From: Chloroflexota bacterium
GTDB lineage: Bacteria > Chloroflexota > Anaerolineae > Anaerolineales > UBA4823
Assembly (NCBI GenBank): GCA_029265355.1
Contig: JAJUJL010000017.1
Span: forward strand, 39,080-103,079
Direction of reading: 5' to 3'
Length of the DNA stretch: 64,000 bases
Below the pieces are notes generated by a model. That model was not told where the DNA came from. It ran no database searches and worked only from the letters and a program-made list of their open reading frames with translations. The translations under genes were made by a program, and so were the position numbers. Positions 16,252 to 26,100 of the stretch are shown in pieces (the stretch's first letter is position 1; the number at the start of each line of letters is the position of its first letter).

Positions 16252-17061
16252 ATGGCCACATTCAAAGACAAGCTGAAACAGATCCTGCCACCCGCCTTGT
16301 GGCAAGCTGCCAGCGACACGCGCTACGCCCTCAACCGGGCGGCGCAGTGGCCGTCTGCCACGCTGCATCCCTGGCGGCGGGCCAGCATCCAGCACCTGGG
16401 TGCCCTGAAAGACATCCACCACGGTCAGCGCTGCTTCATCATCGGCAACGGCCCCAGTCTAAAGAACACAGACCTGAGCCGGCTGAAGGACGAGTTCACC
16501 TTCGGCATGAACCGCATCTACCTGCTGTTTCCAGAGCTGGGCTTTACCACCACCTATTACCTGTCGGTCAACAGCCTGGTGATCGAGCAATGCGCGGCAG
16601 ACATCCGCGCCTTGCCGATCCCCCGCTTTCTCTCCTGGCGCTCGCACCGCCTGTACGGCTCGCCGGATGCCATATTCCTGCACACCACCTATTCCGGTCC
16701 GCGCTTCGGACGCGATGCGCGCAGTCGCTTGTGGGAAGGCGCAACCGTCACCTACGTGGCGCTGCAGCTTGCCTTCCACATGGGCTTCGAACAGGTCATC
16801 CTGATCGGTGTGGATCACAATTTCAGCACCCAGGGCAAGCCCAATACAACCGTGGTCTCCCAGGGCGATGACCCCAACCATTTCCATGCCAACTATTTCG
16901 GCAAAGGCTTCCGTTGGCAGCTCCCCGACCTGGAGACCTCTGAACGCGCCTACCGGATGGCGCGTGACAGTTACCAGCGCGCTGGCCGGCAGGTGTTGGA
17001 TGCCACCGTGGGCGGCAAACTGACGGTGTTTCCCAAGGTGGATTACAACAGCCTGTTCTAA
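16252..17061 (+). CDS. DUF115 / MptE-like protein, candidate CMP-nonulosonate transferase
   Basis: A 269-residue protein usually annotated as 6-hydroxymethylpterin diphosphokinase MptE-like. FIIGNGPSLKNTDLSRL and FGMNRIYLLF at the N-terminal third, VILIGVDHNFS in the middle and DPNHFHANYFGKG later follow the same order as the CMP-binding GNGPSLK and Asn motifs, the GxD segment and the catalytic His region of GT42 sialyltransferases such as Campylobacter CstII. DUF115 is also the core of Maf flagellin-glycosylating proteins. With two CMP-sugar synthetases and a NeuB in the locus, I favour a nonulosonate transferase over a pterin enzyme. The name is inference, the motif match is seen. Confidence 0.7.
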   Translation: MATFKDKLKQILPPALWQAASDTRYALNRAAQWPSATLHPWRRASIQHLGALKDIHHGQRCFIIGNGPSLKNTDLSRLKDEFTFGMNRIYLLFPELGFTTTYYLSVNSLVIEQCAADIRALPIPRFLSWRSHRLYGSPDAIFLHTTYSGPRFGRDARSRLWEGATVTYVALQLAFHMGFEQVILIGVDHNFSTQGKPNTTVVSQGDDPNHFHANYFGKGFRWQLPDLETSERAYRMARDSYQRAGRQVLDATVGGKLTVFPKVDYNSLF

Positions 17062-17111
17062 GTGGGACGATTTTCGCACCGCTGAGCTGCTAACCGAGAC
17101 CTCCTCTAAAC

Positions 17112-18704
17112 ATGGCTGATATCCCTGCCGCCCAACAAGATCGTTCCACCCATGATCGAAATCTGCCCGCCCTGGCGCCAGCGACCCGGCTGCTGCCAGG
17201 ATTGCTGGCAACCGCTCTGCTCATTTTTGGGCTGGCGCTGCGCCTGTACGATATCACCGACCAACCCATAGATTTCCATCCCACCCGCCAACTGCGCGGC
17301 GCCATCATCGCCCGCGGCATGTACTATGAGATGCTGAGCGGCGCCGATCCCGCCCAGCGCCAGCTAGCGATTGACTTCTGGCAGTCCACCGGGCAGTATG
17401 AACCATCCATCCTGGAGAAACTCTCCGCCTACACCTACCTGCTGCTGGGCAGTGAGCAGAGCTGGGTGCCGGGTGCGTACAGCGCCATTTTCTGGATATT
17501 GGGCGGAATTGCTTTGCTGCACCTGGCGCGCCGGTTCAGCTATGGGCGCTGGGCGCCAGCTTTGACCGCCCTGGCTTATTACCTGGTGCTGCCCTTTGGG
17601 GTGCAAGCCAGCCGCACGATCCAACCTGATCCGATGATGGTAATGTGGATTGTCTTCACCTTTTACGCGCTTTACCGCTGGTCTGAGTGGCAACCCGAGG
17701 CTGGAGGCGCTCCTTCCTGGAAATGGGCGCTGGCAGCCGGGATATCCGGTGGGATGGCTATCCTGACCAAAGTGGTCGCCGCCTATCCGATCGCTGGCGC
17801 AGCCATTGCCGTGGTACTGGCAGCCCTGGGATGGCGGCGTTTCTGGCGCAGCCCGCAGGTGTGGAGTATGGCGGGGCTGATGCTTTTGCCATCCGTCATT
17901 TACTACTTGAGCCGCGGCGCACGGGCTTCGGAGTTCTTCTCCAGTTGGACGCTGTCGCTGGCGCATCTGCTGGCTGAGCCTTCCGTGTATGCGCGTTGGT
18001 TTAATCTGGTGCAGAGCCTGCTTGGTTTGACGGTCCTCCTGCTGGCGCTGGCTGGCATTGCCGTCTCTCACGCCAAAGCGCGCCCCTTGCTGCTGGGGAT
18101 GTGGGCCGGGTATGGCGCCTATGGGCTGTTCTTACCCTACCAGATGTACACGCACAATTATTATCATTTGATGCTTGTACCGATGACCGCCCTGGGGTTG
18201 GCGCCAGCACTGGCGCCGCTTCTAAAAAGGGTTTTTCAGCGTCCGTTCGTATTCGAGCGCCTTCTCTGGCAACTGTGGATCACTCTTCTCCTGTTGGTCG
18301 GTATTGGGCATTCCTCCTGGACCTACCTGGTCGAACAAGCACGCGATGATTACTCAACCGAGGTGGCTTACTGGCAAGAAATCGCCTCGAAGATCCCCGC
18401 AGACGGCAAGACCATTGCGCTGACGCAGGATTATGGCTACCGTTTGATGTATTATGGCTGGCGCAAAGTGGTGTTGTGGCCGATTGTCGGCGAGCGCGAG
18501 CTTGCTAATCTGCGCGGGCGGGGCAAAGCGTTCGAGGATTTGTTTTACAATCGCATCGAAGGGAAGAATTATTTCCTGATCACGGCATTCAATCAATACG
18601 AGCGCCAGCCAGATCTGGAGCAAATGCTCGAATCGAATTATCCCCTGCTCGCCGATGGGCAGGGCTACCAGATTTACGACCTGGATCATCCGCTAGTACC
18701 CTAG
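17112..18704 (+). CDS. GT39/ArnT-like integral membrane glycosyltransferase (GT-C)
   Basis: 530 residues with roughly ten to twelve hydrophobic segments and a C-terminal soluble domain (from ~residue 420). The first external loop has RLYDITDQPIDFHPTRQ, in the place of the catalytic acidic loop of PMT/ArnT enzymes, which transfer a sugar from a polyprenyl-phosphate carrier on the outer side of the membrane. A short gap and no obvious ribosome site precede the ATG. Acceptor could be glycan or protein. The stop codon falls at the edge of an 18-base tandem repeat. Confidence 0.75.
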   Translation: MADIPAAQQDRSTHDRNLPALAPATRLLPGLLATALLIFGLALRLYDITDQPIDFHPTRQLRGAIIARGMYYEMLSGADPAQRQLAIDFWQSTGQYEPSILEKLSAYTYLLLGSEQSWVPGAYSAIFWILGGIALLHLARRFSYGRWAPALTALAYYLVLPFGVQASRTIQPDPMMVMWIVFTFYALYRWSEWQPEAGGAPSWKWALAAGISGGMAILTKVVAAYPIAGAAIAVVLAALGWRRFWRSPQVWSMAGLMLLPSVIYYLSRGARASEFFSSWTLSLAHLLAEPSVYARWFNLVQSLLGLTVLLLALAGIAVSHAKARPLLLGMWAGYGAYGLFLPYQMYTHNYYHLMLVPMTALGLAPALAPLLKRVFQRPFVFERLLWQLWITLLLLVGIGHSSWTYLVEQARDDYSTEVAYWQEIASKIPADGKTIALTQDYGYRLMYYGWRKVVLWPIVGERELANLRGRGKAFEDLFYNRIEGKNYFLITAFNQYERQPDLEQMLESNYPLLADGQGYQIYDLDHPLVP

Positions 18705-18747
18705 CGCTCGCCAGTACTCTGGCGCTCGCCAGTACTCTGGCGCTGGC
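18686..18747. repeat. 18-base tandem repeat, two exact copies plus flanking remnants
   Basis: The unit GCGCTCGCCAGTACTCTG occurs exactly at 18704-18721 and 18722-18739. It is followed by a partial copy (GCGCTGGC) and preceded by a degenerate copy at 18686-18703 matching 11 of 18 bases. The array sits across the stop of the GT39 gene and before the next start, so the gene's last codons are part of the degenerate copy. Confidence 0.8.
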
Positions 18748-18759
18748 TTCAGTGAACCA

Positions 18760-19716
18760 ATGAACGCTCAATCAATCTCGAGCAATACCCCGCTGGTTTC
18801 GATCGTCACGCCATCTTTCAACCAGGCGCCATACCTGGAACAAACCATGCTATCGGTTCTGGGGCAAAGTTTACCCCTCGAATACATAGTGGTCGATGGC
18901 GGCTCAACGGATGGCAGCCTGGGCATCATCCAGCGCTATGCCGGTCGGCTGGCATGGTGGGTATCTGAGCCGGATGCCGGGCAGGCGGAGGCGATCAACA
19001 AGGGTCTGCAGCGCGCCCGAGGCGAGTATGTCGCCTGGCTGAACTCAGATGATCTCTATCTGCCAGGTGCGGTAACCCAGGCGGTGCACGCTCTCCGAGA
19101 AAACCCAGAAGCCAGCATGGTCTTCGCCAACGCCATCACCATCGATGCCCAGGGTCGCAAACTGAATGACCTGGTCTTCGGGGATTGGGGCCTGGAGGAG
19201 CTGATGCGCTTTCGCATCATCTGCCAGCCAGCCGTGTTCATGCGCCGGGCAGCCCTGGAGCGAGCGGGCTATTTAGACTTGAGCTACCACTATCTTCTGG
19301 ACCACCACCTGTGGTTGCGCCTGGCGCAGCAAGGCCCTGTGCGGCATGTGGCTGCCACCTGGGCTGCGGCGCGCCACCACCCACAGGCCAAGAACGTCTC
19401 CCAGGCGGCTGGCTTCGGCCGCGAGGCTTTCCGCATCCTGGAGTGGATGCGAAATCAGCCTGGCCTGGCGGAGCGCCTGCCAAGCATGCGCCGCCGCATC
19501 CTGGCTGGGGCGCACCGCCTGGATGGGCGCTATTTACTGGATGGCGATCAGCCGGCGCGGGCGCTGCGCGCTTACCTGCTCGCCCTGCGCTACGATCCTG
19601 CCTTTGCCCTGCAGCACTGGCATCGCATGGCTTACGCCCTGGTTTACCTGCTTTTCGGACGGAATGCGGCGCAGTACGTGCGGCGCATTACCGGTCACGC
19701 CCCTGGCGCTGCCTGA
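18760..19716 (+). CDS. Glycosyltransferase family 2
   Basis: 318 residues. GT-A motifs are VSIVTPSFNQAPYLEQT, EYIVVDGGSTDGS, WWVSEPDAGQAEAINKGL and YVAWLNSDDLYLPGA, whose Asp pair is the metal site. The C-terminal third, after ~residue 230, is an extra helical region ending in a basic stretch. It is strongly related to the GT2 at 20655-21458, with the sulfotransferase inserted between them. Its TGA stop overlaps the next ATG. Confidence 0.88.
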   Translation: MNAQSISSNTPLVSIVTPSFNQAPYLEQTMLSVLGQSLPLEYIVVDGGSTDGSLGIIQRYAGRLAWWVSEPDAGQAEAINKGLQRARGEYVAWLNSDDLYLPGAVTQAVHALRENPEASMVFANAITIDAQGRKLNDLVFGDWGLEELMRFRIICQPAVFMRRAALERAGYLDLSYHYLLDHHLWLRLAQQGPVRHVAATWAAARHHPQAKNVSQAAGFGREAFRILEWMRNQPGLAERLPSMRRRILAGAHRLDGRYLLDGDQPARALRAYLLALRYDPAFALQHWHRMAYALVYLLFGRNAAQYVRRITGHAPGAA

Positions 19717-20642
19717 TGAATGCTGATCGATCTCCCATCCTGGTCACAGGAGCACACCGCACAGGCACCACCTGGGTTGGTAAGATGCTGGCTGCCGGCG
19801 GGCAGGCGGCCTACATCAGCGAGCCGCTCAATGTGTGGCACCGTCCCGGCGTGATGGGCGCCTCAACAACCTATTGGTACCAGTACATTGACGAAAGTAA
19901 CCAGGATGATTATCTAGAAGCGCTGAGCCAGACGCTGTCCTATAACTACCACCTGTTGGCAGAAATCCGATCCCTGCGCTCGCGCAAAGATTTTCTGCGC
20001 ATGGTGCGGGATATGGGTATCTTTGCGCGCGGCCACCTTGCAAAACAGCGCCCATTGCTCAAAGATCCCTTTGCGGTCTTCTCGGCGCCGTGGTTCGCCG
20101 AACGCCTGGGCTGCAGGGTGGTGATCACCATTCGCCACCCCGCGGCCTTTGCCAGCAGCTTGAAGCGGCTCGACTGGCCCTTCGATTTCAGCAATTTGCT
20201 GCAACAACCTCGCCTGATGCAGCGCTGGCTTGAGCCTTTCCGGGAAGAGATGCTGGGTATGCACCCCGAGGATATTCTCGGGCAGGGAGCGCTGTTGTGG
20301 CGCATGGTTTACCAGGCCGTGGCTGCGATGTTGCAAGAATACCCACAGTTCATGCTCGTCCGGCACGAGGACCTCTCATTGGATCCGCTTGGGGGCTACA
20401 ATAAACTGTACCAGGAGCTCGGACTCGATTTCACCGCGCGGGCTGAACAAGCCGTGCTGGCTTCCAGCAGCTCTGAAAACCCAAAGGAGCTTTCTAAGAA
20501 GCGCGTCCACGCTGTGCGCCTGGACAGCCGCTCGAACCTGCACAACTGGAAGCGCAGGCTCAGCCCTGAAGAGATTGAGCGCATCCGTCGGCAGACCGGC
20601 GACCTGGCTGCCCGGTTTTATCCGGATATCGAGTGGGATTGA
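19716..20642 (+). CDS. Sulfotransferase, third and divergent copy
   Basis: 308 residues starting at ATG 19716, overlapping the previous stop (TGATG). The nucleotide loop is TGAHRTGTTWVGKML at residues ~10-24 and the second strand is VVITIRHPAAFASSL. It differs from the tandem pair at 10786-12536 in loop sequence (HRTGTT against PKSGSH) and in the C terminus, so it is a separate lineage. It sits between two GT2 genes, suggesting that it sulfates the sugar those enzymes add. Confidence 0.85.
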   Translation: MNADRSPILVTGAHRTGTTWVGKMLAAGGQAAYISEPLNVWHRPGVMGASTTYWYQYIDESNQDDYLEALSQTLSYNYHLLAEIRSLRSRKDFLRMVRDMGIFARGHLAKQRPLLKDPFAVFSAPWFAERLGCRVVITIRHPAAFASSLKRLDWPFDFSNLLQQPRLMQRWLEPFREEMLGMHPEDILGQGALLWRMVYQAVAAMLQEYPQFMLVRHEDLSLDPLGGYNKLYQELGLDFTARAEQAVLASSSSENPKELSKKRVHAVRLDSRSNLHNWKRRLSPEEIERIRRQTGDLAARFYPDIEWD

Positions 20643-20654
20643 CCCGACTTTCCC

Positions 20655-21458
20655 ATGCACCCTCTCGTTTCCATCGTGACCCCCTCCTTCAACCAGGGAA
20701 AATACTTAGAAGAAACTATCCTCTCGGTGCTCGAGCAGGATTACCCCGACCTGGAATACCTGATCGCAGACGGCGGCTCGACCGACGATAGCCGCGCGAT
20801 CATCGAAAAATACGCAAAAATGGATGACCCAAAGCTGGGGCGCATCCGCTGGTGGGTCTCTGAACCTGACCGCGGACAGACCGACGCCATTAACAAGGGC
20901 TTTTCCCACGCCAGGGGGGAAATCCTGGCCTGGTTGAACTCTGACGACACATATCTGCCAGGCGCGGTGAGTGAGGCGGTCGCTTATCTACAAGCCCATC
21001 CAGAAGCGGGCATGGTCTACGGGGACGCCAACCTGGTGGACGAGAGCGGCGCGGTGATCGGCAAATTCCCCGCTCGCCAGACCGATTACCGGCGCCTGCG
21101 GCGCGGCTATGTACACATCCCGCAGCAGGCGGCTTTCTTCAGAGCTGAGCTGTGGCAGCGGGTTGGCCCATTGGACCCCACCTTTTACTTCGCTATGGAT
21201 TACGACCTGTGGGTGCGGCTGGCGCGGTTGGCAGAACTGCACTATCACCCGCGCCTGTGGGCAAATTTTCGCTTGCACGGCGGCGGCAAGTCGGTGATCG
21301 CCGATGACCGCTGCTGGCCCGAGATGCTGCGCGTGCATTACCGGGAAGGCGGCACCTGGTTTTCGCCCCTGGTTTTCAAAGCCCGCCTGCGCCCGCTGCT
21401 GTATGCCTGGCTGCCCTTAAGAGCGCGAGTATGGCTGCGCCGCTGGCTGCCCGTTTGA
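20655..21458 (+). CDS. Glycosyltransferase family 2
   Basis: 267 residues. Motifs VSIVTPSFNQGKYLEET, EYLIADGGSTDDS, RWWVSEPDRGQTDAINKGF and LAWLNSDDTYLPGAV match the GT2 at 18760 nearly motif for motif; the C-terminal extension of that paralogue is missing. A typical cytoplasmic GT-A enzyme adding one sugar to the lipid-linked glycan. It ends about 145 bases before the first secreted hydrolase, which has its own promoter. Confidence 0.88.
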   Translation: MHPLVSIVTPSFNQGKYLEETILSVLEQDYPDLEYLIADGGSTDDSRAIIEKYAKMDDPKLGRIRWWVSEPDRGQTDAINKGFSHARGEILAWLNSDDTYLPGAVSEAVAYLQAHPEAGMVYGDANLVDESGAVIGKFPARQTDYRRLRRGYVHIPQQAAFFRAELWQRVGPLDPTFYFAMDYDLWVRLARLAELHYHPRLWANFRLHGGGKSVIADDRCWPEMLRVHYREGGTWFSPLVFKARLRPLLYAWLPLRARVWLRRWLPV

Positions 21459-21539
21459 AGTCGCTCGAGGGCATCCACCAGCCAGCCGATGCGCCTCACA
21501 ATCTTAATCAAATTGTTAGCTTCAAACAACCGTGCTTGC

Positions 21540-21568
21540 TTGACAGTCGTTATCGGTTATGAGAGAAT
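21540..21568 (+). promoter_or_regulatory. Sigma70-type promoter upstream of the GH39-like gene
   Basis: A perfect -35 TTGACA at 21540-21545, a 17-base spacer and GAGAAT at 21563-21568, with TG one base before the -10 (extended -10, TGA GAGAAT). It is followed by a transcription distance of ~35 bases to the ATG at 21604, with AAGGAG before it. It likely starts a new transcript for the secreted hydrolases. Confidence 0.6.
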
Positions 21569-21603
21569 GCCGTTCTAGATTGGTGAATGTTAAGGAGATC
21601 GTA

Positions 21604-23148
21604 ATGCATATATCCCCAAAATCCTGGCGTGCAGCCGTATTCCCGACCCTCATTCTGGCATTGCTGCTCGGCGCTGCTTATGGGAAGGTCCTGGGATCTG
21701 CGGTTACAGGTAATAGCCCCTCGGCCTCAAATTTGACGCCTGCTACCGCTCCGGATCAAACCGGAGAGGTGTTTTCCGTCTACCTGCCTAAGATGTATAT
21801 CAGCCATCCCTGGACTGTGGCGTTCGGTATCGAATCCACCACCGCTCTTTGGGAAGGATCGACCGTGACGAACCGCACGATCGACACGCGCAGCGGATGG
21901 GTGCGCTACGGCTGGCAGATTTCATGGCGCGATATGCAGCCGGTTGAGGGCGGTGACATTAACTGGGACTACCTGGCAAGCTTCGAGAAAGAACTGCGCG
22001 ATATGCGCAATTCGGGCACGCGCCCGGTGGTGGTGATCAAGGACTCACCGCATTGGGCAGTCGATCCAACCGCCCGCGACTCGGACGGCGTGCTGACCTC
22101 CTGCGGACCGATACTTCCCGATTATTATGATGACTTCGCTGCTTTCGTCAGCCAGGTGGTCAACCACTACAAAACAGACGAATTCAACGTGCATGATTGG
22201 GAGATCGGCAACGAGCCAGACGTCGATCCCGACCTGGTTCCGCCGGATTATATCTTTGGGTGCTGGGGTGATATCGATGACACCGCCTATTACGGCGGAG
22301 ATGAATTCGGGCAAATGCTGATTGTTGTCTCCCAGGCGATCAAGCAGGCCGATCCCACCGCCCGGGTCTGGATCGGTGGCTTGCTGTTAGCGCAGCCCAA
22401 TACCACCAACCCTGCCCACGGCAAGCCAGAGAACTTCCTGCGCGGCATCCTGGCGGCTGGCGCAGCGCCGCATATCGATATCGTTGCCTACCATTGGCAC
22501 TCTTCCTACTGGAATGCAACCGACGACTATGATAACTCTGCCAATGGACCCTGGGACGCCTGGGGCGGGGGTATCCTGGGCAAGGCGCGTTTCTTGCGCC
22601 AGATTATGGCAGATTATGGTGTTAGCAAGCCGGTATTTCTCAACGAATCCGGTTTCGGCTGTATCCCTTCTTCAGAGAACATCTTTTCCACTTGGTGCGA
22701 GCCGCCAGATGCCTTGTTCTTCGAAAACCAGGCTTATTACATTGTGCGCACCTACGTGCGCGGCTTAAGCGAAGACGTGATGGGTATGATCTGGTATTCG
22801 ATCAACGGCCCTGGCTGGCGCAATACCGGTTTGCTGGATGCCCTGCAACTGCCTCGCCCGGCGTACAACGCTTACAAGCATTTGGTGCAGCGTGTGGGCA
22901 GCCTGACATACCAGTCAAAACCAGATTACGGCGCTGGCATCGAGGCCTATAGCTTCAGCCGCCAGTCGCAACGCACAGATGTGCTCTGGGCAATCGAGGC
23001 CAGTGCATCTTTCACCGTTACCGTGCCCAGCTCGGCCTTCATCGCCGCCTATGACCTGTTCGGCAATCCGATCGACAGCCAGCCGGTCGGCGACAGCCAT
23101 CCAATCCCGGTCGGCTTTAGCCCAGTTTATATATTGAGGACGCCGTAG
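21604..23148 (+). CDS. Secreted or membrane-anchored glycoside hydrolase, GH39/GH5-like TIM barrel
   Basis: 514 residues from ATG 21604 (SD TTAAGGAGATC). A signal/anchor segment spans ~residues 9-27. The mature part begins with a low-complexity linker and VFSVYLPKM. The barrel shows the acid/base Glu204 in WEIGNEPDVD and the nucleophile Glu348 in VFLNESGFGC, on the expected strands 4 and 7 of clan GH-A enzymes. A small C-terminal beta domain (SFTVTVPSSAFIAAYDLFG) follows. It would cut or trim a sugar chain outside the cell. The exact family and substrate are unknown. Confidence 0.82.
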   Translation: MHISPKSWRAAVFPTLILALLLGAAYGKVLGSAVTGNSPSASNLTPATAPDQTGEVFSVYLPKMYISHPWTVAFGIESTTALWEGSTVTNRTIDTRSGWVRYGWQISWRDMQPVEGGDINWDYLASFEKELRDMRNSGTRPVVVIKDSPHWAVDPTARDSDGVLTSCGPILPDYYDDFAAFVSQVVNHYKTDEFNVHDWEIGNEPDVDPDLVPPDYIFGCWGDIDDTAYYGGDEFGQMLIVVSQAIKQADPTARVWIGGLLLAQPNTTNPAHGKPENFLRGILAAGAAPHIDIVAYHWHSSYWNATDDYDNSANGPWDAWGGGILGKARFLRQIMADYGVSKPVFLNESGFGCIPSSENIFSTWCEPPDALFFENQAYYIVRTYVRGLSEDVMGMIWYSINGPGWRNTGLLDALQLPRPAYNAYKHLVQRVGSLTYQSKPDYGAGIEAYSFSRQSQRTDVLWAIEASASFTVTVPSSAFIAAYDLFGNPIDSQPVGDSHPIPVGFSPVYILRTP

Positions 23149-23166
23149 CTGTTCTCTTGAAAACGC

Positions 23167-26100
23167 ATGCCATCGATAGCAACTGGCCGCGCCTCCGCTA
23201 AAAAAGGTGCAGGCGCACTCTGGGCACCTTCTGCCTGGGTGGCGTTGAGCGTATTGTGCCTGGTTTACGCCCTTGTAAACCAGGCTCCCTTATTTTCCCA
23301 GCCAGCCAGTCTGCATGCTCTCAATGTAAACAGCAGCGTCTCCGCCATTCAGGCGCGCCTGCCCGTGGGAGTCGTCGCCGCTGCACCAGTCTCAGCCGTT
23401 TACCTTCCCTTTATCGCTGGGCGGTCGCTATTCTCCGATGATCCTGCCATTTGGTCCTCGCCGGTCACTCCAACGGCCTCGCCCCACTACCCACTGATCG
23501 ATGAAGCATCTACCAGCCTGCGCGCAAGCGTCGAGACTCCCGGCGCTTCGCAGGTGACGCTTTTCAGGCACCGCTTTCAATTGGATGAAAAGCTCGACCA
23601 GGCAGAGCTGGTCATCTTTGCCGATACCCGCTACCAGGCCTGGCTGGACGGCAAATGGATTGGCCGCGGCCCAGCGCGTTTTTCCATGAGCTATCGGGAA
23701 TACGATGTCTTGCCTTTGGGCGCCCTGACCGCCGGAGACCATGTGCTGGCTGTACTGGTACAATGGGCGCCAAATACCCGTCGTTCAGAATCGAGCTATC
23801 CCATGTTGCGGGCGCATGTGCAAGGCAGCGGCGCGTCTGGCGTGAGGCTGCTGGCGCGCACTGGCCCCGATTGGCTCACGCTGGAAACCAATGCCTGGCA
23901 GCCTCAGGCCGCGCCGGTGCATAGCTGGAGCCTGATTGGCCCAACTGAGCTGCTGGATCTGCAGCAATTGCCTGACAATTGGTATGCGCCCGACTTCAAC
24001 GATCTTGGTTGGGGCCAGGCTGTCATCACCGGCGATTCCGAGACAGGGACGACTTACGAACCGCGCTCGATACCCCCCCTGATCGAACAGCCTGTCACAC
24101 CCGTTATCGCTGGCGTTGGCCTGCTCTCGCCAGGTTATCTCCTGGGAGAATTTATGCCCTCAGCCGTCTCCCAGACGATTCCATTGACAACCACTAGCAA
24201 CCTGACGCTGACGCTGGAAATCTTGAAGGAAACGCTGCCACCCACCGTGACGCTGGCTGTCGATGGAACGATACCCGACTGGCAGCCTGCCGGCGCAGCC
24301 CAGCGACCGGATGTTTCCACAGCCAGCCTGCCGCTGGCAGCCGGCACTCACCAGATATCGCTGGCCAATGTGCCGACCCTGGGAATGGCGTTAGCAATCC
24401 AGCAATCGCCCGATCTCGAAGTGAAGCTGCCTTTTCAGCAGGGTCTGCACGCAGGTCATCGCCTGCTGCTGGCAGACTATCAGCCAAACCCGACAGCAGT
24501 GGAGACGGTTCAGGATGCGGCGCTGAGTCTCTCCTTCGTGAGCCTGCCAGGCTACGCAATCCTGGACCTTGGCCGCACCATTCACGGCAGGATTGCCGCC
24601 CAGGTGAGCGGCCCGCCAGGCTCCATCCTGGACATGGGCTGGGATGAGCGCTTATCCGCCAATGGCATACCGCTGCCCTATCCTGGTTCGCTCCACCCCC
24701 AATGGAACCAGGTCGACTCTTGGGTGCTGGATGGACTCCCTCGCCAGATCACCACGCTGGACGCTCGCGCTGGGCGCTATCTCCTGATCGCCGCCTGGGG
24801 GAAAGGCCCCATCCAGCTTCAACAGATCACCATCACAGAAGAGCGCTACCCCACCGTTCAGAGCGGAAGTTTTCATTCCTCAGATAGCCGGCTGAATACC
24901 ATCTGGCAGACAGGTGTGGAGACCATGCGCCCAAATATGACCGACGCCTACACAGACACACCCTGGCGCGAACGTGGGCAATGGTGGGGAGATGCCTACA
25001 TCGGCATTCTGGCCAATCAGGCAGCCTTTGGCGATACCCTTCTGTGGCGGCGGGGCATACGCTTGATGGCGGACGCTATGCAAAATCTGGATGCTCCTGG
25101 CATCGCGCCGAACCCAAACGACACTCACATGCTGGACTATGCCATGCTGTGGGTGGACAGCCTGGCAAACTATATCCGCACCAGCGGAGATCTATCGGAG
25201 GCTTACCGCGCTTTCCCGCAAGTGGTGAGCTTCATGCAGCATCTCCAGGAGCTGGAAAATGTTTCTACTGGGCTGCTAGACCTGCCGCAGATGCATTGGT
25301 CCCAAACTGCCTACATCGACCCGCTGGGATATGACAGCCGCTACGGTCAATCCACCGCCTTGAACGCCCTGTACACACAAGCGCTGCGTTCAGCCGCTGA
25401 GATTGCCCGCTCCACGGGAAATGCACAATCAGCCAATCAATGGGAGCTGAAAGCCGAGGCGCTGCGCCAGGCTGTCAATCAATGGCTGTATCTACCGGAT
25501 GAAGGCCGTTACCTGAGCACCATCTACCAGGGAACGCCGGTTGCGCCTGGGCCGCATGCTCAGGCCTATGCGCTGACCTATGGACTGCCCGAAGCCAGCC
25601 AACAGGATGCGGTCGCCCAATCTTTACTCGAGTTGCTCTCGCCGGACCCTGCCAACCCCAACCTGAACATCTACGGTTTTTTCTGGGTGCTGGAAGGGCT
25701 GGCTCGCAGCGGCTACATCAGCCAGGCGTTGGGCTTGCTCGATTTGTACTATGGCAGGTTGCTCGATCAGGGCGCTACCACATGGTGGGAGCAATTTGCC
25801 GCCGGTGGAAACTGGCGCGCCAGCCTGTCACATGCCTGGGGTGTTTCTCCCACCTGGTTCTTGAGCAGCTATGTGCTGGGCGCAACCCAAACGGGGGCGA
25901 ACGCCTGGCAGGTAAAACTGCCCTTCGATGCTGGTGAAACCTACTCCGGACCTTTGTCTGTTGAAGGTGCCATCCCCCTTCGAAACGGCCCGCTGGCGGT
26001 ATCCTGGCAGAGAAACTGCCCGCGGGTAACACTGCAGATCGCCTCTCCCGCTGGCACGCACGGGGAAATTATCTTACCCCGCACACAACCCGGAGCTGTG

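Noticed and set aside
19185..19715. N-terminal 177-residue extension of the third sulfotransferase
   Set aside because: It lies inside the GT2 gene in another frame, is Pro/Ala/Arg-rich and ends at a TGATG start, so it is out-of-frame shadow.
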